NCBI RefSeq assembly: GCF_047663525.1
Contig: NC_092611.1
Coordinates: 8,097,001-8,161,000 of the forward strand
Direction: 5' to 3'
Length of the DNA: 64,000 nucleotides
Source of the DNA: Anas platyrhynchos
Taxonomy: Eukaryota > Chordata > Aves > Anseriformes > Anatidae
Within the stretch, counting starts at the first letter, position 1. The number at the start of each line of letters is the position of its first letter. Positions 34,307 through 48,100 of the stretch are shown piece after piece. Both the position numbers and the translations under genes were made by a program. The notes under the pieces are model-generated. The model was not told the origin of the DNA. It saw only the letters and a program-made list of their open reading frames with translations, and searched no databases.

Positions 34307-37300
34307 AGTATTTTCAGATATCATGATCTGTGTCAGTCCTTATAAAATATACATTCATAGACTGGGAAGCTGTGCTGTGCTCACCGTTAGCCCAGGCAGA
34401 ACGGGGTGGAAGGGCACACGCAGGCAAGCATCTCACGGGTGACAGGACACGCACGCGCTGGCTGCCGAGGCCTCTCCCTGCCTTACTTCCATTCGCCCAA
34501 AAAAGAGAGTCAAACGCCTGTGCTCTGGCTGCGAGCGGGACAGGAGCGTGGGTGCCCTGGCCCGGCGGCACAGCTCAGCTTCTCTGGGTACAGACACTTT
34601 CACTGGCCACAGCGGCACCTGCCCAGGCAGCCGCCGCAGGTATAGCAGCAAAGCGAACAGCGAGCGGGGGCCCCACCGGGCCCGTCTGCTCCACCAGTCC
34701 TTGCAGGAGGGGATTTCTGGTGCCTGGCCCCGGGGCTGCTCCCGTGGCTTTCCCTCGGGTTCCCCAGCCCCCCATTTCCCAGTCTGGACGCCCTCCTGCT
34801 CGGCGCCTGCCCCCGCGGAGCGGCAGGGAGCTGCCGGCGGGGCACGCCGTGCCCCCCTCTTTCCGCACACGGTTCTCAGGTTTAACCACGGTGAGAGCTG
34901 TCCCCCAGCAATGCTGTCAAAACCAAGAAAGAAAAAGGACAAAGAGCAGCCGCGTCCGCGGAGGCAGGGCTGAGATCTCGCCCCCAGACGCGCTTTTTGG
35001 CCTTCTCAAGGTATGTGCGTTCCCAAACTGTCAGTGCATCAAATCGTTTCAGTAACAAATGCAGCTTCAATTTGACTCTTCTTTAAACAGTTATTACCAA
35101 ATAATAATCACGCAGTGCAATAAAGAAAGGAAACCAGCAGTTCCTGACCCCGTGAGTGCTGTATTTCATTCCCAGGTCAGAGGAAGAGGTCTCGGGGCCT
35201 GAAGCGCACAGATAACGGAGTGCAAGCCTGCAAGCGTGGGGAGTTCAGTCAGTTCGGTCCATTTCCTACAAACTGCTCATGCAGTTTTGGGGTTGCCTTT
35301 CGATTTGGCAGCCCCCAAAACAGCTACTAACCTACCCACAGGGACAGTTTACAAAAGCAAGGGTGCTTCATGGTTTAACTGCTCCAAGGAACGATTGCTC
35401 TCGTCTCAAGAGAGACGCTGTGGGATCAGGAGCGCACGCGTGGGTGCGTGCCCCACACCACCCCAGATGGCGGCGAGCCGAGGAGGGCCGGGGCCCTATT
35501 GCTTCGACAGATTTCCACAGGACCATGTTTCTGTGTCCAGAGAGCTGTGAATTTACCTAGAGAAGGAGGGTGCAGTCTTTCTCCAGGGGAGCTGCTCCGG
35601 ACAAAGCAGTGATGAGCGGCACACTGACCCTCCGTGACGGGGACACGACCCGGGGACCGGAGCAGGACCTGCCCCTGGGCGCAGCGAGGGGCCCGTGCAG
35701 CTGACCTGGGCTGGGGATGCCCCTCACTGCCCCAGCCCCACACTCATCCAAGCCCCCCTTTAGGGAGAGCTGAGCTGAGTGGACACGGCAGGGTGGGAAA
35801 TGCTCCCACAAATGCTAATCCTGAACGCCAAGCAGAAGAGGTGAAGTTACTAAGGGTCAGTTCTCTCTCTCTCTCTTTCCTGAAATACACACAGGACACT
35901 GGTGTGTGGCAAGGCAGAATCATGCCTCCATGTTCAGATACAGTTCCCATGAGTCAAACTCCTCCTAAGCTGGGCAATTCTTCCTCCTGCCCCTATCTTG
36001 ACAAGAAAATAAAAGTTTAAGGTCCAGCCAAACCTCCTAGAAACAGTTACTGAAGTCAAAAAGGCAGAAGAAGATTAAAAAATAAAAATAAAGTGTACCC
36101 CTCTCTCTGGAGAAAGGATCAGACTGTGTCCAGCCAGGTATTTCCTATAACCGTCCTATGAAAATAAAAACAATATTAAAAACAGATTCTTTTAAATTAG
36201 GATAATACCACTGTTTAAAAAGCCTCGTCATAAGTGCTTTTACCTATGAAGTGCTTCTCATAGAAAAATATACAAAATATATTTACATTTATAAAACCTT
36301 AAATACTAAACTGTAAACAGAACAGAGTAAAATCCAATGTCTTAATTTGTTAGGCTTGGGGCTTTTTCTTTCCTTTTTTTTTTTTTCTTTTGAGGCGTGG
36401 AGCAGACCCAAAAGGGAGGAGGAATTACATTACTTTCACCAGGACAATAGTGTCTTCTGATTCACTTCAAATAAGCTCGATTCTTCAGCTACCACAATTT
36501 CAGCTGTGCCAATCGCTAATTGATTTATTCCTATGCATTTCTAAGTGCTGCACGGAGTACATGGGGCTGGTTAGTGTTTGGCCTTGCATTTTCAGAGAAT
36601 TTACACTCCATTTTGGTGCCTCTTCCTGTGCCTTCCATAGCAGATTACGAAACCACACACCGAAGACGGGTCGCGACAGGCACGTGCCTAGAGAAGTCAC
36701 TTGTTTGTCTCTACATCACACCCTAGGACGCTGCTCGAGGAGGCTGAGCAGAGCAGCTCCCGGGGAAGCGCCCTCAGAAGTCCCTCCTAGTTCTTGCTCT
36801 ACAGCCACAAGCGGCCAACAGCAGAATCCGCTGCCACCACTGCTTCTCTCCCCTGAAGACGTTTGTCCCTTGGGGTAGCCCCACAGTAGCAGACACACCA
36901 CTGTTGCCAGAGGAGCCTTTCAGTCCCTAGGTCAAAGGAGAAAGACAGCCTCTGACGACAGGAACATGGGAAAATGCTGCTTCCCTCCTACACTGCAGAG
37001 GGAGGGTGCTGCTGAAAGCAAGCGTTTGCTCACAAAGATTTACAGCTCTGAAACCAGTTGGCACAAGCCCTTTCTCTGCTAAAGAATGCCAGGAATTCCC
37101 CTGCACTCGGGCAGGAATTTCAGAGCGAAACACTATCCAAATCCTTCTCAGTTTACCTTCGGCTGCTATCTGATGCTCTCCCCCATTCAGTCTTCCTAGA
37201 TTAAAACAGATAAGCCAGACCCACGCGGCGCAGCAGGCCACCTATGCCACACAGTACACCAACCAACTCACAAATAGTGTTTTGGAGATGCATAGCACAA

Positions 37301-37832
37301 GGAATCACAGACACGTACAAAGTTCTCAGAGTAGCTGGTTGGTGGGACACAGTTTCTCTCCCTAGGAGAAAAGAGCAGTCACATACTGTGCTTTCAAAAC
37401 TTATGACACGACAGTCGAATGAAAACAAGAACTCCACATTCACCACTTTGAGCCAAGAGACAACAGAAGGACGGGATCCGTGAGGACTCCCCTATACCTG
37501 GGTCTGTCTACCCTCCCCTCTCCCACTCATTAGCCCCATTCTGACAAACAAATTCTGAGGGTTGGGGCAGGAACGACAATAGCAAAAACATAATCACACT
37601 GAGGATCTTCTCCAGTCGCCTGTGTCTTTCATAAGGGTAAGTGTGCGCATGCGAGACATGAAGATGTGGACTCTGACAGAGAAACACAGCCGCCAGTTAG
37701 GTCCCTGAGCCCAGCTGATCTTCATTCCTGCCTCCGTCCTTCCCTCTCCCTTGCGAATGGCAGGGTAGGGATTCACTAGAAGCTTTGGTTCGCCCCAGGC
37801 CCTTTAGGGCTCACTTGCAGGTCACGGAAGTT

Positions 37833-39117
37833 CTAGTTTAAAAACTTCCTGCACTTCTTGGCACCGCAGTTACAGGGCAGTTTGTTGCTGGCGTCTTCAA
37901 TGGGGAACTTGTAGTCATACGTAAGTTCTTCCCCCCGGTAGATTTTGCGCATGGCGAAGATGACAATGTGTTTTTGGCCATCAATGTTGATGACCCGGGA
38001 GTAGCAGTTGGGCTCACAAGAGTGATTGATGAAGCGGGCTGCATTCCCATGCATGGTGGCATCCACCACTTCAGAGTCATCGATGCGGAACATGTAGCAA
38101 CCAATCCCCTACACAGAGGACAGAAAGACAATTAGGCAAGTGAGGCGAAGAGATAGCTACGCTAACAGACAGCTTAGATTATTACAGCGATGTGGCAACC
38201 GAAAGTCAGGTCATTCAGAATATCTGCAACCTCTCTTCACTTGTCTTCGTAAGCTCATGCTTGAATTATTTCATCCCTTCACCCTTTGGATCTGCGAAGA
38301 TCTTTGGATCTTCACCCTTTGGAACACGAAGACCCCACTGATGTCTTCCCCAGTCCAAAGGAGAAAATAAGAAATGATCTAGAGCTCCAGCAAGTACGGG
38401 TTCTTGTTACAAAGAAATTTGACCCCAAAGCCTGATTAATAGCCAAGTTCACTGTCTGCTATATTTCCTTAGATGACCCAATGGGAAAAGTGGCCTGTTA
38501 TGCTTTTTAAGAAGTTCTGCAAAAGCCCTCAAAACTCACCTTACTGTCATAGTACTTCTCTCGTTTGTCAGTGAGGATGGAGCGAATGACATTGCCCGAA
38601 TATTCGATCACCATCTCACCTGCATCGATGTTCCTTTTGCAGAACAGGCCCCGGCCATGGATGGGAGACCTAAAAAAGCAACAGGGTAAGAGAATATTTC
38701 AAAAAAATACAAGTGAAACTTGGAAACGTAGGACCGCAAACACTGCAGAAAAGAAGTTATTTCATTACAAGGCCCACAGCGTTATGTCACACTTCTACAA
38801 CGTACTGCCAATGAGAACACCACTAGAGCTCTTCTGTCCACTCCTAAGCAAATGCCTTAGCTATCACCAAGAGGAGTCAGCAGGAATAAGTAGTTTGTGC
38901 TGAGGATTACTTCTTTCAGATAAAAACTAAGATGCTTCTTCCCCTCAATTTTGCACCACGACTTCACAGGTTTTCAGTTTTTACCTTTCTCTGTCCGAGA
39001 TGCCCATCTGAGAGTACCAGAACAAAACCATACCTGTAAACACCAACTGCCTCCTTGGAGGTCTTCTTCAAGTGTCGGAATCGCATGGGCATTGGCAGGT
39101 CCATACTGGTTGCCCTC
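37833..39117 (-). CDS. KMT2A: KMT2A exons 34-36: SET and post-SET domain
   Basis: Exons 34 (39034-39117), 35 (38540-38669) and 36 (37833-38108). The catalytic SET domain reads [33 protein letters not shown], the S-adenosylmethionine and lysine site [31 protein letters not shown], and post-SET zinc cysteines [13 protein letters not shown] followed by TAG. All catalytic residues are intact. Confidence 0.98.
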
Positions 39118-42100
39118 CTAGAACAGAGAGATGCTACTAAGTGATGACGTTTATTTGAGAGCCCATGCCACGTGTATTACCTGGGATAGTTTCCAAGATA
39201 CAAACTTTCAGTCACTGCAGCCCACTGAGAACACAATCAAAATTAATTCAGTGTAATACACACGCGCACGCATACACACTACATGTAGAGCAGTTCTTTC
39301 TCTCAAATCTTAACTCAAACAAACTCATTGCTAATCAGCAATCTTTTCTTTCAATACAGGTCATTTTCTCCCTTTACTCATGAGATTTTCAACAGAATGT
39401 TTGCCTTACATTAGCAGGGAAAAGAAACATCGAAAGGAAGCCTGAAGGTGACCAATCAGACCAGTTGTCAGTTATCTCACTATAGTAGGAGTCTCCCCTG
39501 TATTTTCTAGGGCTTTGTAGCTTTGAAGTTTTAAATGCCACCTCAAAACCCACAACGCACAACTAAGCCTAATCTCTTAGTTTTAACACCACAGCGTTAT
39601 TTTTTGCCTTTAAACCCTGCTACATACCGGGCTGATTTCAGTTGTACTTCCTCCTCTTCCTCATCGTTTGGGTTGTATTCTGGCGGCTGTCGGTGTTTAG
39701 ATGCCAAGAAATTAAACATATCAAATGCAGATTTCCTGCAATTTAATGAGATCAAAGGAATTTTGTGTTACTAACTAAAAATAATTGAAACATTTGGTTG
39801 CCACAACAACTTGACACGTTTATTGCTTCACACCTTCTCCTGTCTGTCCTCTTTTACAGCTTTTTATGCATCAGGGTAACACACAATAGTTTCTGAGAAC
39901 TATATATGAAGGCACAAGCCAGGAAAGCTTTGTTAAACAAAGCAACTGACAACAGGATTGCACAGAAAAACGCACAGACTCACAAGATGCAATATGATTG
40001 ATTTACCTGAGAAAGCTGATAACATTTATTTTTAACTGAGAGCAGACAGTGCTCTAGAGACTTGTTGCTTGTGCCCTGACATAGGATTAAACAAGCCAAT
40101 GGACCATTAACCTTAACAATGACAAAGCTCACACTTGCCTCAGGTGGACTTCGGCCCTAGCAGAGCCATGTGGATTCAGAGGCGGCTCATTGGCCTCCTC
40201 TGGTTTATGAAATCTGAACTTGTAGTTGTGGCAGTGCTTTGCTCCATAAAGTTGCTCAATCAGAAACACAACAGTATCGTGGATAATCCCCAGCATCCTC
40301 AAACCATTCACACCTGGAACATGAAATAGAGCACAACAACAAAAATGAAACAAGAAAACCTGACTATGCAGCCTAGAAACAGGAGGACACAGCAACTCAT
40401 TAAATATCACTTTTTTGCTAGCCTGCAATTTTCACAGAAGCACTGGATTAGCTAGTTCACTCTACATAAGAATTTTACATCACTTGATTAGGGGAAGTTA
40501 TTCTCCATAAAAACAGTCAGCAGCTGAACTGAAACTTTCAGAACATTGAACCCTAAGATGCTCCCAGACAGCCCTGTTTGTTCTTACACATTCAGAAGCA
40601 CAATAAAAGTGAACTTGGCACTGGATGTTACCTGCAAAAGATAGCTGTTTCAGGCGGGCATTTGAACGGGCTTCTTGAACTTTGTCAGTTAGTGACTTCC
40701 AAGCATCTGCAGTTACACAAAAAGACAACAAAGCAGTGAAAGAGTATCCAAAGCGTTGGGCACTGAAGACTGCCAAAACAGGTACCTTGCTATGTCTCTG
40801 TTTTGCCATATTTTACCAGGTTTCCAGTGAAACAACCTACTATTAGCAGATTTGTAAGTGCACGTGCAGTATGCTGTTTTCCAACAAAACGTTCACATCT
40901 AAATATGCTAATCAGATAATATGAAGTTTGCATTCCATTCATGGACCATAAATTAAGATTTTTGCATCCAATTGCTTTCATCCTCTCCAAAATTCACTGC
41001 ATCATAAAAGAGAAGTAAGCTTCTTCAGCAATTGCTCTGGAGGATAAGTCTAAATGCCATACTGTCTGATCTACACTGTTTCTTGACAAACTATGGCTCA
41101 ACACTGTTGGGCAATTGATAAAACGAAATGGGACAGTGATCTATCTATCTATCTATCTGTATTTTAACAGGATCCAGACATTGCTAGGAACTAGGATTGT
41201 TCTAGGGCTGTAAATCAGGAGATTTTTTTTTTTGAATGTATAAAAACAAGTAACAGCTTCTCAGAAGTCACAATTTTACTTCTAGCAAGGAAAGTTAAAA
41301 CCATTACAAAAGAAAAGCACAGTTCTTACCTTCAATACTTTCTGCACAGATTTGAAAGCCATCATCACTTGATATCTCAAAAACCAAACCTTTCTTCGGT
41401 TTCTTCTCACCAAGACATTCTTTCCTCTTTTGTTCTTGTTGAAGCCAAAACATAAGCGGGGAGCTGAAAGTGCTCTCTTCTTCCTCAATAGCTTTTGAGC
41501 CTAGAAAAGACAGAAGCTACTATGAAGATGGAAATTAGGTAGAATGATTTTTCTTTTCCCCATTGGTTGTTGCAATGGGTAGCAATATACACTTCCAGAT
41601 CTAGTTTAGAACATCCAGAAAGTGCCTCGGAGCTCTCATATCTAGCAGTCATCCTACAATGTGCTTTCTAAGAATCAATACTTCAACAACAGATTTTACT
41701 CAAAGGAAAGAATTCTAGATAGTGTTGTAGTAAGAGTGTAAAATCTCAAGTACTGAAATTCCCACAAGCTAAAAGTAGAGACAACTATTTGTACAGATTT
41801 TATTTAAAGTGATCAAACCTTTCCTCGCTTTAAAGCATGACTAAAAAGAGTACTAGATCCGAGATTTTCTTCTGCAAGAACAAGAGAGACAAAGTAATAA
41901 TTTCCCAATTTGGAGAATCCCAGGACTTGGTGCTCTTGAAGAAGCAACATACCTGCATTTTCTTGCTCATTTGCTGAAGCCTGCGTTGACTGAGGTTCCG
42001 CGAGGACTGACATTTGCCTTTAGAAGGAAATGAGAATTAAGACTACTTAATAACCTACTTCATTCCCATTTTTCAGTGACTGAATCAGTGCTAAATAAGC

Positions 42101-45100
42101 TCACATTTGTTTTATTAATTTATTTATTTTTGTTTGTTCATTTTTAATTATAAGACGGCTACATAATTAACTTTGGTGGCCTTGGAAAATCATGGGAAGA
42201 CAGCAAACAGTTATCCAAGGCAAAGCCAATCCTAGGGTACTTATTCTGTAAATCAAGGGCTTTTGTAGCTATTAATCTGGTAGGCTCACCAGCCATGAAG
42301 AGTCAACTACAAAACCTGGGGACTATACAGAGGAAAAAAAACAAAAAACATTTTGCAGATATATTCTAGCAGCAGTTCAACTGGAAATGAACAAACAAGA
42401 TTCTACTCTCTAGCATTTATTTTTGTGGTACCTATCAGTCTGTAGGTAGCAGCCTGATTTAATACAATCCGCGACCTGTTCTGTTTATTAGTCCTATTCT
42501 GTAATAAGTTATATGCTAACATATGATCAGCCAAAATTGTTTGAGTAAGCAATGATCTTCTCAAAACTATATTCAACTTTATTTTAAAAAATGGTTTCAT
42601 ACTGAAAGTAAATGTAGCTGCTCATTAGAGACTAAAAGCTCCCAAGATAATTTGGTTAGCAAAGACTTCTCACATTCTCCAAATAAATTTCTTTAAACTT
42701 AAGCCAGCAGAACCTGAGTGAAAGGTGTATTTCATGCTTACCCTGCAGACTGGCCACATTGTTTCTGTGATGGCTGATCTATGCTTGCTGCATCCTGCAC
42801 ATCTGCTTTCACAGCAGGAGTCCTGGAAGAAAAACAGTTAGGAACATTCAAAACACCTGACTATTCATGTACAGCATACCCGAGACTGGAAGGCAGTAAT
42901 AGATCCACTGGGAGTTATCACAAGTGATTCAGCAGTTCAGCAGAACTACACAGGTAGTGACAACAACTGCTCCTGTGCTAAAATAGATCGCGTTTCCAGC
43001 GCTACATGAGATTCAAGACTTGCACTCAAAGAGGAATGAGTAGCATGAATCTGGTTGCAAGAGAAACAATTCTGAGCGACCATAAGCAATAAGCTCAGGG
43101 GTGAAGGGAGGCATGGTGGAATGCTGACAGCCACAGCAAACATTTACAGACTAAAACAAATTCGCAAGTAACAGCAACACAAAAAAGCTATTTAAAAAGA
43201 TTAAGCTGTCCAAATAGCTCTAGATCATCTGTTCAGGCATCAGATATCTTGCAAGACATGGAGGTGATCAAGTAATCACACAAGTGATGTGCAATATTTG
43301 TCAGTTACCATAAGATGGATACTACCACCTTTTAGCACCAGCGCTCATTTTGGTCTGTTCTTTAATGCAGAAGGAATTGGAAGTGCTACATCTCCCTGGT
43401 GAAATGCATAATTGTTGGCAGTCACACTAGGTGACAACCATGTGCTACATCCATAAAACCATCTAGTTTTGTATGTAAAGCATAGACCAACAATTCTGTT
43501 TCTCTCTACAGATCCATATTTCAAAGTCAAATCAAATGTCATTTTAATTTAAGGTTTGGAAAATAACCCTCTACTGTAAGAGACTAATGCACTCTGCTCT
43601 TCCGACAAGGCCAAGAGCCAGATTCTTCCAGTTGTCTCAGTTCCTCCCCAGTCCCTGTTGCCTGCATGGCCTCGGGAGGATGGAAGAGGGGCAGGAAGAA
43701 TAAAGCACGTCCTGGAGAGGCATTACACTCGCAGATACAGGCATGCAGTTTAAATTTCATAATCAAAATTACCAGGGCAACAGGGTAACAGTGCAGCATT
43801 TTGGTGCCTTAGAACACTGCTAATAATACTATTAAAACTTCTCGAGCACTTAAGTACACTAACAGCATACAGGAATAGAACACAACACCTGTTCCAGTAC
43901 CATATTCTCAACCAATACATCTAACACACTCCTTAATTTGCCAACAACAAATAAAAGTCCTCCTAACCCCAATCCTCAAAGTCTTAACTTCCTCATCCTT
44001 CCTCTTCCAGAGGTAAAAGGTCTACTTACTAACTTCTTTAGTGATCTGCTTCCCATTGACAGCTGAGTTTTTTACATTAAAAATTATCAAAAGGCAGATC
44101 TGCAATAGAAACTAGAGAAAGATCCTTTCCTATATTGTTACAGTCTCACAGATGAGCAAAGCAAACACTTCTCTTACCGTGTAGCTGAGACCTGGGGTAC
44201 AGCCACAGCCCCTCTGTCAGGAACGTGTGCTTCAGAGGAACCAGCCCACAAGTGAGAAGTTTTGTGCTTCTTTCCATTCCCTTTCTCTAAAGACGGCTGA
44301 ATGCGCTTGATTTTTGGCTTCATTTTTGTGGGACCGAGCATAGAGCTGCTCGCAGACTGCTGACCGGATGATGGGGAGCCTCCAGGAGATGCTGAACTGG
44401 CATGCATCACAGATGAGGAAACCTTGTTTTGTTCGAGGCCAGTACTGCTGGGAACATCAACCAGCTGGGGGAAGTTCGACAGCTGAGCTGTTGCTGAAGC
44501 TGCACCGAGGTCTAGCTGCGAGGAAGCGATTCCAGTCTTGCTGGCTAAGAGTTGTGTCATGTGCTGAAGCTGGTAAGAGCCTTCTGGCTCAGCAGATGAC
44601 TGAGCAACTGTCATGCTCATGCTCTGTGCTGAAGGCAGAACACAGATGCTCGATGCAGCTGTCATTGCTGCTGTAGATGGAGTTTGTGACGTCCCCAGCT
44701 GCGAAAACATCCCAGAACCTGGAGGTAAAGTCATGTGAGGCTCTTGAAGACCAAGGCTCTGATGACTGGCTTTGATCAAGAGGTTGCTTATGGAACCAAG
44801 GTCCCCTAACAAGCCAGGGCTGGTCAACGTTACCGAACTTTGTCCCAACACGTGGCTAGGAACCGAGCCGCCAGTAGTAGGGGCTGCTGTGGCCTGCATG
44901 GATACCACATTCAGCACCGAGGAACTTGACGCCAGCCCTGATACAGGCCCCGTGGGAAGGTGACCAGCATCTGGCCCGATAACACTGGGAGATGTGCCAA
45001 CTGCAGCAGCAGTCCCACTTTGTGGGAGCAAAGAGGTTTGCTCGAAATACATTACTCCAGACTTGGACCTTTTGATAATATTGGGGACAGTTCTATGGGA

Positions 45101-48100
45101 TGTTGAATTTGCAATGGTGCCCAAATCCAGCGGGTGGTTGGAAATTTGGGAAGGAGCAAAATTAATTAAAGTCATGTTGGAGACCATATCAGGAGGAGCT
45201 ATAGCAGAGGGGGTTCCAGAGGGAGCCAGCTTCTTGTTCTTCCGTGACTGCAGACGAGATATTGGCCGTTTCTTGCCCAGGGCAGCAGTTGGTGTCGAAG
45301 CAGTGGCACCGAGGTCTGTCCTCTGACTGGCTTCAGACACTAAGAGCTGAGGATCAGGGGGTGGCTGCACACCAATAAGAAGACCTGGTGAAGGACTGCC
45401 AATATTCGGTGGGAAGCCGGTCTGCGAGGCGGTGGAGAAGGGATGTATATGCTGGTGGTGGGACATGGGCAACAATCCTTTGCTGGTGGGAGGAAATAAT
45501 GACTGAGATGAGGGCAAGCTTGGATTTAATCCCGTGGTCAGCGTGAGCCCGCTTCCCATGGGCCCCAGGACTGAGGCATTAGTCTCCATCACGCTCTGTG
45601 CTGAGCTAACAGAAGGTGTCAGCTGAATCTTCTGAGTGACGCCGTTGGGAAGGGTTTGGAGGACGTACAGGGGCTGCATGTTTTGATTGACCACGAGCAG
45701 TTTTTCTGCGGCTGGCTTGAGGTGGGGTGGTGTCGTCTGCACTGCAGCGTTGGAAATCTGAGAGGGGCCGGGACTGTCTGTGGAATTGGGAACATATTTC
45801 TGGTTCTGCAGGGGAACGGTGGGCGACACGGGCACTTGGATACCTGGGGTCCCGCTGTTCCGAGTTAAATCTTGGTTGCTGCCGTGTCCTTGCTCTACTG
45901 GGCCACAGGGCGGGCTGGCTATGTGCTCTGCATCGATGTGACCTTGGATGAAGTGGTCTGGAGTCATGTGTCCTTCAGGGCTTGGGTCTACTCCTGGACT
46001 CAAAAGAGTCGTATCACCCTCACTGGAAGCAGATTTTTCTGTAACGGTAACTCTTTTTTCCCCAGATTCTGTGGAGGGCAATGCAAGTATCGACCTCTCC
46101 CCTGAAGAAGACAGTGAAGACTCCGAAATTACAGCAAGTCTGTTGTGATTTTGGCTGGGCACCGTAGGGCTGCGAGTCGTCAGAACAGAGAGATCAGAAG
46201 GAAGTTCCAGGGGTAATTCAAATTGTTCCTCTGCTGATATGGAGGAAGAAACACTGCTATCCACTGGCTCAGCTGTTGGCAGCTGTTGGGAAAATACTTC
46301 AAACAAACCCATATCCTTGCCACGGTTGCTATCCAGCCCTAAACCTTCTCCAAGTGTTAGAAGTTCAGATGACGACGACTCTGGACTTTCTCCTAATGCC
46401 TGCATTGACGGTGTATTCTTCAGCACAAAGTCCATGATGTCTGAAGGCAGGATGTTTCCGCAGTCATCACTGTTGTTATTGTCAGAATCAGATTTCAGAA
46501 GTTCTGTGTTAAAAGTATCCAGTAAGTTCTTATCAGAAGGTGTGCTTGCATGAGCCCTACGACCTGTTTCCAACGAACTCAGTTGAGCTTCCAGAGAGTC
46601 CTGACCTTGTGTTTTAACCCTGCTCACAGAATGGCAGTTATCAATCTTTGGATCAGTTTTGTGGACTGCAGGGCTCTTTGTGACTTGTACTTTTTCCCCA
46701 GTTTCTTCAGTTCTATCCAGCTTTATGTTTTCGGTTCCATTTTCTTTTCCACTCCTTTTTGTTACTTGATTTACTTTCCTTGTTGTGGCTGTGACACTTG
46801 TATCACTTTCAGTCCCGTCATCTACGCCATCTAACTGTGAGATTTTTGGAAGATCACACTGCTCCTCCTCCCTGAATAAGTTATGGGACGCAAGCCTCTC
46901 CTCGGTGTTCGAGGGAACCACTGTTCTAGTGAAATTATAGTAGTACAAGTCATCTTCGTCTGATGTACTCAAGTCATCTGCACCATCCACTTGTCCTTCT
47001 GCAGACCGCTTTCCTCGTTTCTTCCCAGTCGAGTTGCTATAGAATGGAATATCTTCTTCTCCATAAGACCTCACACCATACAGAGGTGTCAATCCAAAGA
47101 ACATGTTAGATCTCGCCCGTGCACTTCTCCGTGGATACCTCCGCTTGTATGAGCTTTCTTCTTGAGCTTTAGTTCCATCCTGAAGCATCAAGTTGTTATC
47201 TTGAACGGGCAAATTTTCATATGCATTATTCTGAGATTCCTGTGCTGGTGCTTTATTTGGACTTTCCTGAACTACAGAGTTATCTTCTGGGCTTTCAGAC
47301 GAGGGCTCTGATGAAGCAGCCAGTTCTGCCCCTGCAGACTGATGTTCAGCATCACTTTCTTGCTGTGCAGCTTTAGACTGGTTTTCATTTTCCATCTTGA
47401 GAGGTGTCAGAGTGACTTTAACAGTGCGTTTTCTAGGTGCCTGTGATTCCTTAGAAGCCACTTCAATTGGCACTGCAGAGCCTTTAGAGGACCCCTGTGA
47501 GGGTGGAGACTTCTCACCAGCTTTTTCAGCAGGAATATTATTACATAACCTCTGACTAATTTGTTCAGTCACCAAGCCCTGATTACCAAATTCTGATTTC
47601 AGGTTTCCTTCATCACTGCCTACTGCTTGACTTGGATCTGCAAGAGATTTCAGGGAATGCTTCTCTTTAAAACTCTCTTTCGCTAACTTCTTCCCTTTCT
47701 GACGCCTGTCTCTAGAGGCAGAAACTGCCTGCTCACTTGCTGCAGGAGATCTGCTATTTACCCCTGCAGACTTCAATGTCTTTACATCCATCTCATCAAC
47801 CAAAGCAGTTTTATCTGGCTGTACGGGCTCCAAGTGCTGATCCCTGTCTTTTCTAGGGCCTCTCTGGTGCAAAGACTGAAAAGGTATTGTTTCTTTGGAG
47901 GAAAATGATCCTGAAGATTCTTGAAAGGTTCCTATTTTAACATTTGTTTCTGTGCCTGATGAACTGTTTGGTTGAGTAGACATTTTGGAGTTTCCTCCAG
48001 AGGCAAAAATATGAGCTGAATAATCTGGGTCCTTTGAGGTCAGTGTTTTCATCTTCTCTCCCTTTGAAGGTGCACTTTTGGCTAACAAATCCGAACTACT

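Larger units (their letters stand above)
33155..37832 (-). other. KMT2A: KMT2A 3' UTR
   Basis: About 4.7 kb between the KMT2A stop and its last poly(A) signal, similar to the long human 3' UTR. It is AT-rich, with A-runs in the transcript (34281-34306, 33527-33560, 36376-36388). It has no other gene. Confidence 0.85.

Noticed and set aside
37594-37776. A short open frame just left of the KMT2A stop codon.
   Set aside because: It lies in the KMT2A 3' UTR, has no homology and is within chance length.
41953-42822. An apparent frame break between KMT2A exons 28 and 29.
   Set aside because: On rereading, the exon 28 donor is GG|GTAAGC, so two bases carry over and join the single G of exon 29 to make glycine. 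The text then matches human (SAGQ...).
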